NCBI RefSeq assembly: GCF_008831285.2
Contig: NC_045146.1
Coordinates: 18,283,149 to 18,347,148, forward strand
Origin: Nymphaea colorata
Taxonomy: Eukaryota; Streptophyta; Magnoliopsida; Nymphaeales; Nymphaeaceae
DNA: 64,000 nt
Direction: 5' to 3'
Each line of letters starts with the position of its first letter. Within the stretch, counting starts at the first letter, position 1. A model generated the notes under the pieces. It had not been told where the DNA came from. It searched no databases and was given only the letters and a program-made list of their open reading frames with translations. Position numbers and translations under genes: made by a program. Positions 51,507 to 64,000 of this stretch are shown one piece after another.

Positions 51507-51964
51507 CTAAGTCACATGGGTACTTCAGTAAGGTCCACGTACCCGTGTCGCCGTACCCATACCTAAAATGAGTACTTTGATACTTGGGTAACTATAGATT
51601 CAAACTGCTTAATTTTACTTTGATTTAATTTTTTTCACCTTACTTTTTATTTTATTCTTTAGATGTGAAAATTTGATTGATGTTCATATTTGACTAGGGG
51701 GCTGTTTGGTTGTCCATATGTTTAAAGTTTTTCATAGGTTTCTTAAACACACTGCTACAAGAGCCGTTGATGTATATTTTCTATATTATTTATTTGTTTA
51801 TGTTGATGTATATTCTTTATTTTGATACATATTTTCTAAGTATTTCTTATTGTTTATATATATATACGGCCGTAACCCCGCACCTAAGTTTTTTGAAAAT
51901 GGTCAGTACCCGTATCCGCACCGGTACCTGCATCGGCACCCGTACCCGTACCTATGTGACATAG
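51507..51964. mobile_element. GGGTAC-family hAT-type element, copy C (best preserved)
   Basis: The 458-bp element is flanked by an exact 8-bp duplication, AGTCACAC (51499-51506, 51965-51972). The left end is CTAAGTCACATGGGTAC; the inverse of the right end is CTATGTCACATAGGTAC. Arrays of GTACCC, GTACCCG and GCACCCG variants occupy about 70-90 bases at each end, and the centre is AT-rich. No transposase is encoded. It begins about 300 bases after the PERK stop codon. Confidence 0.87.
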
Positions 51965-52109
51965 AGTCACACACAACACACACATATAGAGGAACAGAAT
52001 TCTTTGGGCCGTCCATCCATTCGGCCTCTCACACACATAGCCCAATGCAACACATTGGATTGCATGTGCGAGAGTCTGGATTCCTTTGGCTGGAGGAAGC
52101 CTTGTTTTG

Positions 52110-52114
52110 TATCT

Positions 52115-52170
<56 letters not shown>

Positions 52171-52171
52171 T
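52110..52171. repeat. Compound microsatellite (TC)n(AC)n(AT)n
   Basis: Three dinucleotide tracts abut; on the other strand the order is AT, GT, GA, the same as at 15183-15274. Confidence 0.92.
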
Positions 52172-52474
52172 ATTAGATCACTTGGCAAGGCTGCAAATTC
52201 TAATACATTTGCAAAACTACTCTGAATTGAAAAAGAAAACCCAGAAAAATAAGATCTGCACCAATATATATAGAGGAATTGAAATCAGTCAGCTGCTCGA
52301 TGTTGTCAGATGACAAAGTATTTAAAAGTCATTACTACGACCACTTTGTAATGGAAGCACTAGCAACTGTTTATGATGTTTTCAATGATGATTTATGTAG
52401 CATTTATCCACTGTTTTTGAATATTTAGCCATCCAGTAACATGCGACTGTGGGTTCAATTGTCACACACCAACG

Positions 52475-52475
<1 letters not shown>

Positions 52476-52562
<87 letters not shown>

Positions 52563-52822
52563 GGAGAGAGAGAGGAATTGGTAGGTGATAGACACTTAGA
52601 TATTAGATGGATAAGGAACAAACATTCTTTACCCTTGAACTTTTCCAGATCAGCGGTTGAGGAAAAAATAAAGAAAAAAAGATGATCGGACATTTTTGTC
52701 ATTTAATGTTAGTTTACACCTTTTATTTCTTGTTTTTCTCTAATAACTAGTCTGTAAATGATCAAAGGCAAAGATTGTTCTTTATTCATCTAACATCTAA
52801 GTGTCTGCTACCTACCTACCTA

Positions 52823-52856
<34 letters not shown>
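52476..52856. mobile_element. MITE inserted in a (TA)n microsatellite (Micron-like), copy 2
   Basis: A core of about 250 bp (about 52575-52824) lies between (TA)26(GA)n on the left and (TA)16 on the right. The left end contains GACACTTAGATATTAGATGG; the inverse of the right end contains GACACTTAGATGTTAGATGA. The interior 'cagatcagcggttgag' matches 'caggtcagcgattgag' of copy 1 (12149-12422). Here, unlike copy 1, a (GA)n tract separates the (TA)n from the left end. Confidence 0.75.
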
Positions 52857-52860
<4 letters not shown>

Positions 52861-55771
52861 CAGCTGGCTGCCAGAAGTTGCTGGATAATATTTAAATCTG
52901 CTCACTAAAAAATACCATAAAATGTCACTAAAAACACCATAAATCATGATTATATCATAAACCATTACTAATGCTTCTATTGCAAGTGTTGGTTTTAAGA
53001 ATTTTGTCATCCAACAGTATTCGGCAGCTTACTGATTTCAATTCCTATATATACCACATATGTGTGTGTGTGTGTGTGTGTGTAGTAGTTAATAACTTAA
53101 TATATTACATGTATGATGATGATCTATAGCTATCCTAGGAAGAGAGACTAGATATATTTAGAGCTGATGACACTCGGAATCATGATCATCTAGCTGTTTG
53201 GTTGTAAGTATGTCACTTGTTTCTTTATTTGAATGCATTGGTGTATGTGTGCTGGTAGGCAGTTCTGTTGCCCATGCATAAAGTTCTGATCTGTTTTAAC
53301 TGACAGGTAGGATGAAGATATTTGGTGCATGAGGCGATGCATTTGCATTCAGAGGGATCTGATTTTGTACAGAGGCCACTGTATTTCTTAACATCTTTGA
53401 CCTTTGGTTTTCTTTTCGTATTTCAGCTGGTGTAGTCTCCGTCTGGCATCTTTCTGACTGTTATGTCACAATGTCTATTCCGAGGGTTGCCATCAATGGC
53501 CTATTTATCTGTAAACGAGGCTTGAGTGTTTTGGTGTGTTTTCTTGTTTACATATGTATGCAAGTTTTGCTCCTTCCCGTCTCTGCTGCCACGATTGCTG
53601 CTTCTGGTGGTGGTTTGTTTACTAGTTCACTTAAGAAAAGCCTCTACTTTGGAGGTGTTCGTGAGTGGTATCATCACACTAATTAAAAAATCTGAAAGTT
53701 TAGTTGTTCGTTGCTTCCTTCCACTAGCATGTATCGATGGTGAGAGGATGTAGGCTCTGTGTTGTTTGGTCCTGTGAACATAGTCTGCAGACATCCGATA
53801 TGTACACATAAAAGTTCATATTGCTAATAGGTGAGATTTAATGAAATTTCTGTTGATTTTTACTAAACCCACCAAACAATGGGGATGTCAATGCGTTGGA
53901 CTTGTCTGATTACCACCGCCAACAAGAAAATGACCACTCAGGTTGAGGAATAAAATGAGGATACTAGTTATAATTAAATCAAGACCGACCTCCAGTATTT
54001 GCGTTCGAGTCTGAACCGAAATTAAATTGTATAATCTGATTACACTCATGTAAGATATATGTTTGGTTTTTACAAGTTTTAGTTTATCTTTGAATCTTTG
54101 CGTAAGATTTCTATAACAGTCAAATGCTCTAGGGGTTGGTGCAAGGTTAGGATGAGAGCTGTTTGGCGGCACATGAATGAGAGCTTCTGCTCTTTTACGA
54201 AAAACATGATAAAATACTTTTCATTTTCACCCAAAAAATGTTCTAACAAACCTCTGTTATTTGTTGCTTTCAGCAATGGTAGATCCAAGAAGGTTTTGGG
54301 GCTGTAGCACTTCTTTTATTCCATTTAATGATAGCCCCGTGGTTGGGAAATAATATTACAAAAATAACTTTGTTGGAAAATAGTCTAGTTTGACTTAATA
54401 AAAAATTGCCCAGCACACATTCCCTATTCTTTTGTTAAAAATTGCTAATCACGTTCAAGCTTTCGTCATCTTGGAGTTATAATTATTCCAAAATTGTTCT
54501 TTAATGATGCTTCTGAAGACAGGATCAAATGGTTGCGGAATCACATATTTAAATTCTTCTAATCAGCACCGCTTCGGCCCTCTTTGTGGTGGTACCCACC
54601 AAAAAATATGCTTATATGATGACCGTCGATTATCATAAGTAGACGGTGAGGATAAAATATCTCTATAAAAATGTGATTTATAACTTTTAAGAACTATTTG
54701 CATGCTACAGAACTCCGCTCTGAACAGGTCTTGCCACATGATGAATCCCTGGCTTAGAAACCCGTTCAAAAGACTCGTACTTCAACAAATAATTGGGTGG
54801 CATTTGCTTTGCTGTCTCTAAGGCTCTTTCTTTGAGATATTTAAGTAAGAATTTGAAAGATTCAACCAATATTTGATGTTTTTCATCCACCGCATTCATT
54901 TTGCCGTTTTCATGGCTGTATGGAATTTGGAGAAAATGAGACTGAAGAGACTGATGGGGATAGCAAGCTATGTTCAATTAAGCGATGATAAAGGACGTTA
55001 TCGGGGAATCTATCCACCATCATTTCACTGTTAATTTCATTTCAACTCTTGTTTCTCAAACAGAAGGAAGAACCAATTACCAACCAGCATATTGGCTGCC
55101 TTTAGAATAGACTTTTTCTTTTAAACACTGACACGGATTTCTAGATTTCATTTGCTTTTCCAAGTTGCAGATCTTTAAATATGAGTGTTTGAATAACAAC
55201 AGAATCGAACTCTATGAGTAGGTAAGAAGGACCGATTGCATTCCAAACGAATGAATCTAAGGTTCCAAGAATTCATAATGACATGTAAACTCCAAACCAT
55301 GGGAAAATGAAATATGATTTTGAAGAAGGAGAAGATGATCCCCGCCTTAAACTGATAAAAATATATGAACATAATTGCTATGCACGGAGATCATCATCGT
55401 ATCATGCAGCCAATCTGCCGTTGTCGCATTTTGATATTGATCCAAAGACTAGCCTGATTGACGGTGATGAACTGGAAAACCTAGACATGATCCAATCATA
55501 ATTCACAAATCAAGCGAAATATCTTTACTTACAAAAGAAAAAGAAAATGAAACAAAAGGAGAAATATTTTCTTGGCAAAGGAAAAGAAGATAGAGAACGC
55601 CAAACAACCCCCTCAAAGTAATGGGGAGAAAATTGCCCAAGAACATAAGAAGAAGGAGAAGAAACCGTAGCCATGTCTTCTAAGGCGCGTGGTTTCATCG
55701 ATTAGTCGGTCGACCGCGATTCTTGACGTTCTCAATTGTTAGGTTGGGACGGAGACTCAAGGTTCACAGTT

Positions 55772-56263
55772 CTAAAATTTTCCGCCAAGTTTGGAATCGG
55801 CGGCCGACTTCGCCATGACGGAGGCAAACTCCGGGAAGCTGATGGCGCCATCGCCGTCGGAGTCGGCCTCCCGAATCATGTCGGTGAGCTCGCGGAGGGT
55901 GAGGGCGTGGCCGAGCTTGGCCATGGAGCGGGCGAGCTCCGCGGCGGTGATGTAGCCGTTGCCGTCCTGGTCGAAGGCCTGGAAGAGGCGGAGAAGCTCC
56001 TCCTGCCTGCTGAGCTCCGGCGCGATGGCTTCGACCATCTCGTGGAACTCGACCAGGCCATTGCCGTTGGCGTCCATGTGACCGAGGAGTAGGCGGACCT
56101 GGTCGCCCGGCAAGGGGCCGCCGGCCGCGTTGCTGATAAGGCCGAGGGAGCGGAGGAAGGCGGCGAGCTCTAGCTGGGTGAGGCTGCCGTCGGAATCCAT
56201 ATCGAACCGATTGAATATCTCCCTGAGCTGATTCAGATGCTCCACCTTCATCTCCATCGTCAT
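55772..56263 (-). CDS. Calmodulin-like protein, CML15/CML16 type
   Basis: This is an intronless, GC-rich gene of 163 aa on the minus strand. Four canonical EF-hand loops are intact: D21-E32 (DMDSDGSLTQLE), D64-E75 (DANGNGLVEFHE), D98-E109 (DQDGNGYITAAE) and D134-E145 (DSDGDGAISFPE). Each has acidic or Asn ligands at positions 1, 3 and 5, Gly at 6 and Glu at 12, so all four should bind calcium. The phrases LTQLELAAFLRSLG and ITAAELARSMAKLGH, and the ending SVMAKSAAD, match the Arabidopsis CML15/16 group. The protein would be a cytosolic or nuclear calcium sensor that binds target proteins. The start is the ATG at 56263. A GA-rich leader lies just upstream. The paralogue cannot be told apart, so no symbol is given. 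Confidence 0.95.
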   Translation of the reverse strand: MTMEMKVEHLNQLREIFNRFDMDSDGSLTQLELAAFLRSLGLISNAAGGPLPGDQVRLLLGHMDANGNGLVEFHEMVEAIAPELSRQEELLRLFQAFDQDGNGYITAAELARSMAKLGHALTLRELTDMIREADSDGDGAISFPEFASVMAKSAADSKLGGKF

Positions 56264-59200
56264 CTCTCTCTCTCTCCCTCTCTCTAGACTCGGTCAAGGT
56301 AGACAGAAGCGCGATCATGCCACCGTGAAATATATGAAGATAAAATCTTTCAACTAGAGTACACTTTTCTGATATAATTCACAAAAGCGTCTCACCTTTT
56401 CAGAAACTCTCATTGCGTGCTTCGCCTTTTGCGAAACCTCTTGCCTACTCCTCTAATGATTCGGCTCAAAACTGAAGCTGATCTGAATAGTAGGAAATAG
56501 GATAAATAGTTAGATTTAGTTTCCAAACTTGGTTTCTTCTAGTTATACCAAATTCAACAGAAATCTATTTTTAATATACTTAGATTATCCAAATCCTACT
56601 CATTTACATTTCTCCCGATCTCAGTTTTGGTAAAAGCCCATGATTATAAAAATCAGATTCGGAACAGTAATGTGAATATCTGAAAAAGCAAATATGATTA
56701 AAGATATATACGATTGAAATCCAATCCATTGACATCCCTAATGATTAGCAACCCTGCTCATCTGAAACGTATCTTCTTCAAAAACACAATTTGGCACGGG
56801 TTAGACCACAAGTTCCGCAGTTGACAGGGATACGAATGGATCAGGCACACCCAGTTACTAATCTAAATTTGAAACCATCAGCCAATGAAAAACTAGATCC
56901 GATTAATCGGGTTTGGATTTGAGATATAGTTCACAACTCAAGTTGTGATTCTGAGTTTGGTTGGATCCAAATTTAGTTTTCAAATTTGAACATGAGATCC
57001 AATTAAGCCAAATTTGAAAAAAGTTAATTTGGGTAATGAAACTCACAAATTAAAGTCGATCCATTGACATTCATAGCACTTGAACTCGACTGTATCTAAT
57101 ATAGTGATCCAATCTCTAGATCTGTCCTTGTCTCAATCGCTAACTCTTATGAATCCAAATTTACGCGCTAACTTTCAACAATCAAAAGAGCAATAATTTA
57201 AGACTGTGGTATATGTGATTATCTTTAAAAAGATAAATAATTATTTTCACAGATCTAAAAAAAAAAATATTTTCATTTGAAAGGAAATAATTCACCAAAG
57301 CGGGGATTTCGGCTTGAAGTTTTTGCCCGAGGGTTCTTTATTCTGATTACATTAAAAGACAAGCGCCTAAACGAAATTTTTCATAAATATGAAGAGAGGA
57401 AGCTTCGCCACCTGTTGCGGTTTCTTCCTTGACGGTGCCAAGGGAATCGTTGAACTGGATCGGCAGACAGAGCGGCGCCTATTAAATGATGGATTTTTTT
57501 TTTTGTATAACTCATAATTTAGTAATTTTATATTTTAATATTTTTTTAATATTGCTAACAGTCTGAATATAATTTTCATTTATCTTTGGATTAGTTTTAT
57601 ATAGGATGTTAATGGTTTGGACTCAAATTAGATATATTAGTATCCACTTTTTTGGATATTCTCGTATCCTTGAATTTAAATTCGGATTCGGATATGGATG
57701 AAGAGAAGTCATATTCAAATATGAATATGAAATCAGGTTTTACAATTTGAATCCAACCTTTACATTCATATACACATTCAATTTCTTAATTGGATATTAA
57801 TTTTTTTCATATCTGATTTGTTTGGAACAGTTTGGTCTCACATCCAAGGCGAGTAAAACAAATACCGTATTTAAAAACTACAGGAAAATGATGATTGGAA
57901 ATCCCCGGCATGTGGCTGAACCACAAATTTGAAGTGAGATGGAAGAAGGAATCCTTGAATTTTTATTTCTTCAATGATCTCAAATCCCTTCATATCTCAG
58001 ATAAACAAACGTGGATCTCATATCTAAGCTAAACAAACAACCCTAGCAAACGTTATTGAAGAAAAAAATAAAAATAAAAGCAATTGTTTGTTTTGAATCC
58101 GAGATCAGGTTTGTCCAAAATGAGTTCTTCAGTCGAACGGAGTAATTGTAAATTCACTTAAATCTCGAAGCAGCCCCTTAAAGAATGGGCCTAATATCAG
58201 CTTACATATTTAAAAGAATGGTTGAAAAAATAAACAAAAAGGAGTATAGAACAATGTATGTAAACAATACATTTTATTAGTGAGCAAACCAAATACAATA
58301 CCGCTACCCATGTTTACATTGACTGAAAATGATTCGATCATCTCAAATCTCAATTTCATAGAAGGCTAGTTTCTGCTTTAGTTCTCGTGGGTGTCGACGA
58401 CTGTGTAAGTTGTTGGTGGGAAAAAAGCATAAATATTTAAAATTAATTATTAAAAGAGAAGAACAAGGAGTATAAAATAATATATATATATGACCAATGC
58501 TTTGTATTCGTAAGCAAACCAAATACAATGTCGCCATCCATGTTTAGATTCACCGAAAATGATTGCGGTCTTATGAAAGCTTTTAATTTTGGCTTTTAGT
58601 TTGATTCTTGTGGGTTTTGGAGTCCTGTAAAAGCTTTAAACCATTGAAAGAAAGCGAGCAAAAAGAGTTTGTTAAGCTTCCATCCAACTCCTTATCTTCG
58701 TAGGTCACACGACCTACTTTTGATGTTTTGGGGTGCCGCCTCCACCGTGCTTCAGCTTGCGCGTCCATAACACATCTATTTTGCAGCACAAAAGATTGAT
58801 GTGTCACGGATTTGAAACGAGAGCCAACTACCTACTAGCCCCTGCTCTGACCATTGTGCGGCCCAGATGGAGATAAGGTCAAAGGGTTTGGCGATCCCAT
58901 TTTAGCATCTAAGCATCCTAAATGCGCATAGTGGGTTCCACTAGAAAGCAAAACACGTGTGAGATGGACGGCAGAGATTCTAGATCAGTGATCCCATTTT
59001 CTCATCCAACCATCCTAAATGCATTTATAATGCATTTATATGGCCAGATAAATGAATGCACTTTTTGGTTGTTTTATGGCTGCTTTTATTCGATTCAATA
59101 TTGTCGAAATTGGTTTCTGAATTGAATCGAAAAAAAAGTCTGTGAATTCATAAATGGAGTCGGAAACAGAATCGTTTGTGAATCAGAATGGTTAAAACAG

Positions 59201-60308
59201 TACCTTTAGTTTTAAAAGAGCAAATAAAATTTGGAAAATATTATGAAATCAACAAAAAAATAAAAATTAATTTAAAAACTTTGTCATTTTGGGGGAAAAA
59301 ATGATGAAAAGGTAACTATATTCATTAGTGAGAAAATGGAATAAAATATTTAACAAAATAAATCACATGTTTTATGGTAATTCTATGGTTCATCATCCCA
59401 GATTCCTTCCAAAGATTCATGATTCTTACTGGATTGTAGTACTAAATTCAGCTACTTACTAAACACTTAGGTCAGGAATAAAAACTATATCCCTCTGATT
59501 TTGATTTTTAAAGTGGTTTTTTTTTTGGGCATTATGACCTTATTGATACGATCTTAAGAGTAGGTTGAGGCAAAACATATACTAAGTTGATCATTTGTTA
59601 CATTTGAATGGTGAGCATGATAATAATAAAACCAACAATTTCATTAAAAATACTTGAATCAAAGCATGTTTTATACCGAAGTAAACTTTGTAAATATATT
59701 AAGATGTTTATATCGTATCTGAAATAGCTTTTGAACAAAAAACATCAATGGGTCTGGTTTTTATTGTATGTATCTATATATACACAAACACTAAAACCAT
59801 GCTTCAAAACTCTTTAGAAAAATGGTTTTACAGAACCAAATTTTGACAAAAAACCGCTTTTTGAAGGAATGTATCCAAACAAGACCTTAAAGTTTTTTTA
59901 TTTTCATCCATCCAAACGTAATGTCAGATACATACTAGATATTTTTTTATGATTTAGCCCAAATAGGCCGCCGGTTGTGCAATTTACTTATTGAAAAATT
60001 TACAAGCAACGACTCATTTTTTTATTTATTTATACATAATTGTCAATGTTTAAGTAGTGGAATGCGCACATGCATAACAGGTGCAATGCCATAACACCAA
60101 AGTCAGCCTCATCAATGTTTAAGAAATTACAAATGACACCACACATTTTTAAAACATTTCACAAGTACATCTTTCACGAATGAAACATATTAAAGAACCA
60201 TATAATTAGATATCATGTTTCTCATGAAACCGTTTTTGTTTTTTCACATCATATCTTTTCTTTTGGCCCATTTGGTAGGAGCATATGGCATGAAACCGGG
60301 CTTTACAC

Positions 60309-60396
<88 letters not shown>

Positions 60397-60908
60397 CCGC
60401 TTGGGAAAAAATGTAAGGCTGTTGACACTAACATAAGTTTCAAGTATATATATATATATATATATATAACCCGCTGGGGTTTTTTGAATGTATGTGAAAA
60501 ATGTGAAGCTCCTGCTAGTAAGTCCGTAAATATGATGTCGGGTTTTAGGATTATCCCTAAAAGTAAGGCATCTTTTCCCGAGTAAAAGGAAATGGTGGCC
60601 GTTTTTTTAAAAATTGTCTAAAAGGTGAAGGTTCATTAAGTAAACTCTCAGCGGTAGTGGGAGGGAGGAATGTGCCATTGCCGGGAGCCAATCTGCCTCT
60701 CTCCGGGAATTCTAGAGAGAGAAAGCGGAGGGGGAAAGAGAGAGCCTTCTGGAATCTTCGGATGCCCTAATTCTCCTTCTGTCTCTCTCTCTGACTTTGC
60801 GAGAGGCCTCAAGATCGAGTTGTTGGTCTCAGCTCATTCTTTTGGGCGTTTCCGGTCATCCTTGGTTGGCTGGTTGGTGGTATTGGCGGCTGCCCCAGAG
60901 AAGGAGAG
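56264..60908. other. Divergent intergenic region between the CML gene and the final gene
   Basis: About 4.6 kb of AT-rich DNA. It must hold both promoters. Several repeat fragments are present, and at 60313-60468 there are two microsatellites with related flanks. No gene is recognised. The last 200 bases are GC-richer and GA/CT-rich, like a 5' leader. Confidence 0.65.
60313..60468. repeat. (TA)n(GA)n tract followed by a second (TA)n with related right flank
   Basis: (TA)22 at 60313-60356 runs into (GA)19 at 60357-60394, followed by 'atccgcttgggaaaaaatg'. A second tract, (TA)12 at 60445-60468, is followed by 'acccgctggggttttttg' and, soon after, 'gtgaaaaatgtgaagct'. The two right flanks look like copies, one with and one without the GA tract. 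Confidence 0.7.
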
Positions 60909-63574
60909 ATGGCAGAGGATCCTCAGAGGCTGAAGAAGATCGCGGCGGGGGCGTATGACTACGAGAACGACCCACGATGGGCGGACTACTGGACCAACAT
61001 CCTTATCCCTCCCCACATGGCCTCCCGTCCGGACGTCATCACCCACTTCAAGCACAAGTTCTACCAGCGATACATCGTAATTCAATCAGTGTTTCTCCCT
61101 CCTCCCCTTTTGCTTATCCTTATTTTTCTTTGCTTTTCGATCTTCCGTCTTCTACTGTTTAGCGGAAATTGTTGCTTTTGATAGTTTATTATTCCAATGT
61201 CTGTGTGAGTGAGTTGGATTTTGCAATCGATAATGATAATGCTTTCCTGGATCCATAAAATTACGTTTACCTTGGCTCACTAAAAGATGCCAGATAATTG
61301 CATGAACGAACAGTTCTTGAGTGAAGTTAGAAGTGGAGGGAACATCATTGCTGCCATTTTTCTTGCCGTTCTGTTTTCTGGTTAGTTTCACCTTTGGAAT
61401 TATGGTGTATTTCTTGTAAGCGGGGTTTCATGTGCAAATGAGGGTCATTACGATGCCCCTACGATTTAAATGGAAAGAGAATGTTCTCAGTTGGACCCGC
61501 TGGAGCCGATAGCCCTATAGGTTAGCCCCGACTCAGGCAGGTAGTGTCAGCTTTGGCTGCGAAGGCCAGATATTCATGGGAATCAAAGGATTGCTGGTCG
61601 TTTTAATGGCCACTACTTGCCCCACTATCAAGCCAATGTCATCTGATGATATTAAACACTAAATATAAGCTATTAAACGTGTCTTACGACTTGCCTATCT
61701 TTGGGTTTGATTAACCTTTTGAAACTCCATAAAGACACATTTTTGCCTGTTCTTTAGGAAAGATTCATAAAGGCCTCAGGATAGGGAGCCGTGAAGGTGA
61801 CGGCAGACCACATGAAGGATCTGGCATCGTCATACACCTCAATGAATTATTAGTTTACTATATGGTTTTTCTCGCCAGTTCATGCATGTTTTTTTTATCA
61901 CTTGGGGAGTGTTGCAATTTTGAAAAGCCTGTTGAATGTCAACATTTGGAGCGTTGCTCTTTGGAATCTCTTCCTACATTTCATGGAACCCTCCTTTTAG
62001 GATTTGTTAACTTGTTTAATATGTGATATCCTGTGCGACAATTTTTTTTTTTGTAATAGATATTGTTAAGTAATAATACAACCACCTCTCTGTCTCTCTC
62101 CATGCATTTATCTTTTCCTTCCCTAGGGCGTTGGATCCCTTGCAGAGGATGTTCCTTGAAGAAAAGTCTTATATGCAACTTAATAATGCTGGACCTTTAG
62201 AAACTCATACATTTTAATGAGCTATATGACTCAAAAGTGTGCTCAGGTGCTTGTCAACAGTCTAAATGCTTAGTTTGAGCACCTAGGCGCCTCAAGTAAA
62301 TGAATATATTTTTTTTTGTAAATTTTAATGCCAAAAAGTTAATCTCTTTTTTTCTATATTTTAGCATATTTTTTGTGCTGGAGGAATTTCAACCATCCTA
62401 CTTTTCCCATTTTCTTATTCCTTATTTCTTTTTCCCTGCCTTTGCATAAGTAGTTTTTTTGGGGGCTGCCATAAGCTACTGAGTGTATAGAAGGAGAACT
62501 AGTGACATATTAAGGTTAAACTTCTAATGGGACATCCTATGATAGCTGTGGCAGGTGTCACTTTGAAGCAGGTAGGGATATGGTGAATGTAGTCATCTGC
62601 CAAATTCCTCATGCTTCTTGGCAGCACCATTTTGGTGGGGCCAGAAGAGCTACTTTAATTATCCATTGGACTAGAAACAAAGAAGCATTGCTGCACCTTT
62701 CCATGGCCTTACAATGTTTTCCAAGCATTTATGTCAAAATCCTTGCTGAATTCATGCAATGGTGGAACAAGGGCGGATGGTGCATTAGCAAAATTTGGAT
62801 AATTTGATGACGAAGTCATAAATTGCATTAGGCTGCATAATGGCGAGTGGTGGAATTTTGCCAATCTCAATATGTCTTGTGTGCATAATGATTTGAGCCC
62901 TCAATTCTGTTTATCTTGCATCATGCTGCTATATGTTTGTTTCTTTTCTTTCTAATCATGTTTCCATAACAATACATATTCTGGGTTCTGGTTTAACTTC
63001 AGGACCCTGACCTTGTCGTTGAACCTATGTCATCTTCCACTTCTTCACAATCGACAAGAACATCATCTTCATCTGCTTCTTCTTCATCACCTGCAAATGA
63101 GCAAGCCCGCACCAGGAACACTGGTAAGCTTCAGTAGGTACTTTTACTAGATTAATAATTGTATTGCATATGCAATGCAATTCATCTTGATTTCATTAGT
63201 AAATTGGTTGCACCTTTGAAAACCCAATTCCAACAAAGCTTCCTAGATCTAAATATAGCTTCGTAGAATTTTGTTGTTGGAACTATCAGATAATAGAAAA
63301 ATTGGTCCCGTTTGATCCAATATAGAGGAATAATGCCTTTACAGATAAGGGTGGGAAAGGTAGATGGATACACATGGCTGGCTTTGTTCAGTAATGCGTT
63401 CCAACTTCCAATATCATTGTAACTTATGTGCATACTTTCGGCTATTGGTCCTTTTGTTGGATCTGAAATATTTATTTTGCAGGGTCTGAGACTGGAACAA
63501 CAACAAGGACAAATGCCGCACCTGGTCAACTACGTTGGGACCGGCAATCCATTCAGTTCTCTGTGAATGCTTGG
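60909..63574 (+). CDS. Conserved plant membrane protein, probably TMEM33/Pom33-like (N-terminal part; runs off the window)
   Basis: Three coding exons are visible: 60909-61076, 63003-63123 and 63483-63574. The splice sites are GT-AG and phases agree, giving the first 127 residues; the last exon ends in phase 0 at gtaagt, so the gene continues beyond 64000. The protein starts MAEDPQRLKKIAAGAYDYEN and continues with DPRWADYWTNILIPPHM, a Ser-rich linker (about 65-100), and LRWDRQSIQFSVNAW. I recognise this as the start of a plant family of about 340 residues whose later part has several membrane segments; I believe it belongs to TMEM33/Pom33, an ER and nuclear-pore membrane family. The membrane part is not in the window, so the assignment rests on the N terminus. 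Intron 1 (1.9 kb) and intron 2 (360 bases) show no other feature. Confidence 0.75.
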
Positions 63575-64000
63575 GTAAGTCTCTTCGTATTTGTATAAGC
63601 AAAATATCCTCGAATTTATTTTCTTCCCCATTAGTGTTTGGGTTGGAGGGGGTGTTATGCTTGTCTATACGAGATTTGTTTAAACAGATAACACATGGAA
63701 TGAGCAAAATTTTCTCTGCCATCCCTGTTGGCCTTTAATCCGTCTTCTCCATCAGTACAACATGCCTTTTACATTTTGCTTATGTTTCCATTAATAGCTT
63801 AAAAAGTTGTAAACTCTTGCTGTTTAGGATGGTAGCAGAGCCAGAATTTTGACTCTGAAAAGTGGATGACACCATGTAACACCTTAATAGATTTATAGAT
63901 TTGAACTCAACCAACATATGGCCATTTGCTATAAACCATGGTAAAAGAATATATCTCCTGATATTTTGAAGGCATCCATATATTATCGTTATTTTGAAGC
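63575..64000 (+). other. Start of intron 3 of the final gene
   Basis: No coding sequence follows the gtaagt donor at 63575 within the window. Near 63830 the string 'gcagagccagaattttgac' matches old repeat fragments seen near 4860 and 7920. Confidence 0.6.

Larger units (their letters stand above)
51201..55771. other. Convergent intergenic region between PERK and the CML gene
   Basis: It holds the PERK 3' UTR, GGGTAC-family copy C, the (TC)n(AC)n(AT)n tract at 52110-52171, the MITE in (TA)n at 52476-52856 and a (GT)n at 53060-53083. Short open frames at 54705-54977 (minus) and 55307-55501 (plus) are not recognisable as genes. Confidence 0.65.

Noticed and set aside
54705-54977. Minus-strand frame containing ENGKMNAVDEKHQILVESFK, with protein-like composition
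   Set aside because: There is no upstream ATG, a stop lies just upstream, and I recognise no family. It may be a gene fragment, but this needs a BLASTX search to support.
55307-55501. 64-codon frame downstream of the CML gene
   Set aside because: Unrecognised, isolated, and no splice or promoter context.
55736-56092. Plus-strand 118-residue frame over the CML gene
   Set aside because: It is the complement of a GC-rich EF-hand gene with clear codon structure on the minus strand.

Overview
The window is nuclear DNA from a flowering plant. The evidence is split genes with GT-AG introns, plant-specific families (PERK receptor kinase, chloroplast-type beta-amylase, CML calcium sensor), 5' UTR introns, and many (TA)n and (GA)n microsatellites and short transposons. 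I cannot place it to order. Intergenic and intronic DNA is AT-rich. Several first or single exons (beta-amylase, RCF3-like, CML) are sharply GC-rich.

Six protein genes can be reconstructed. (1) 10380-16765 (+): a four-exon beta-amylase-like gene, 564 aa, with a 4.5-kb first intron full of transposons. (2) 19093-26405 (-): an eight-exon KH-domain RNA-binding protein of the RCF3/HOS5/SHI1 type, 650 aa. (3) 35272-38001 (+): importin subunit beta-1 (KPNB1 type), 873 aa, with a TATA box and a 5' UTR intron. (4) 46131-51200 (+): a proline-rich extensin-like receptor kinase (PERK), eight exons, 748 aa, with one GC-AG intron. (5) 55772-56263 (-): an intronless four-EF-hand calmodulin-like protein of the CML15/16 type, 163 aa. 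(6) 60909 to beyond the end (+): the first three coding exons of a conserved plant membrane protein, probably TMEM33/Pom33-like. The genes are unrelated and independently transcribed; nothing suggests a pathway cluster.

The rest is intergenic or intronic DNA rich in small non-autonomous transposons. Two have perfect terminal inverted repeats or near-perfect ends with exact 8-bp target duplications (12440-13143, 3594-4085), one more has an exact 8-bp duplication (51507-51964), and a fourth a 7/8 one (28816-29128). These are hAT-type marks. Each of these families carries, inside its ends, arrays of a different short self-complementary motif. Two related MITEs sit inside (TA)n microsatellites on both sides (12149-12422, 52476-52856), like the rice Micron family. 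A Tourist-like MITE (39779-40011), a 95-bp minisatellite in an RCF3 intron and a LINE RNase H fossil (32700-33046) complete the picture.

The observations most worth checking are: the beta-amylase has lost the active-site flexible loop and carries a substitution at another active-site acid while keeping both catalytic glutamates; the hAT families share simple-motif arrays at their ends; MITEs lie in (TA)n tracts; and compound microsatellites all run (TA)n then (GA)n on the GA-rich strand.
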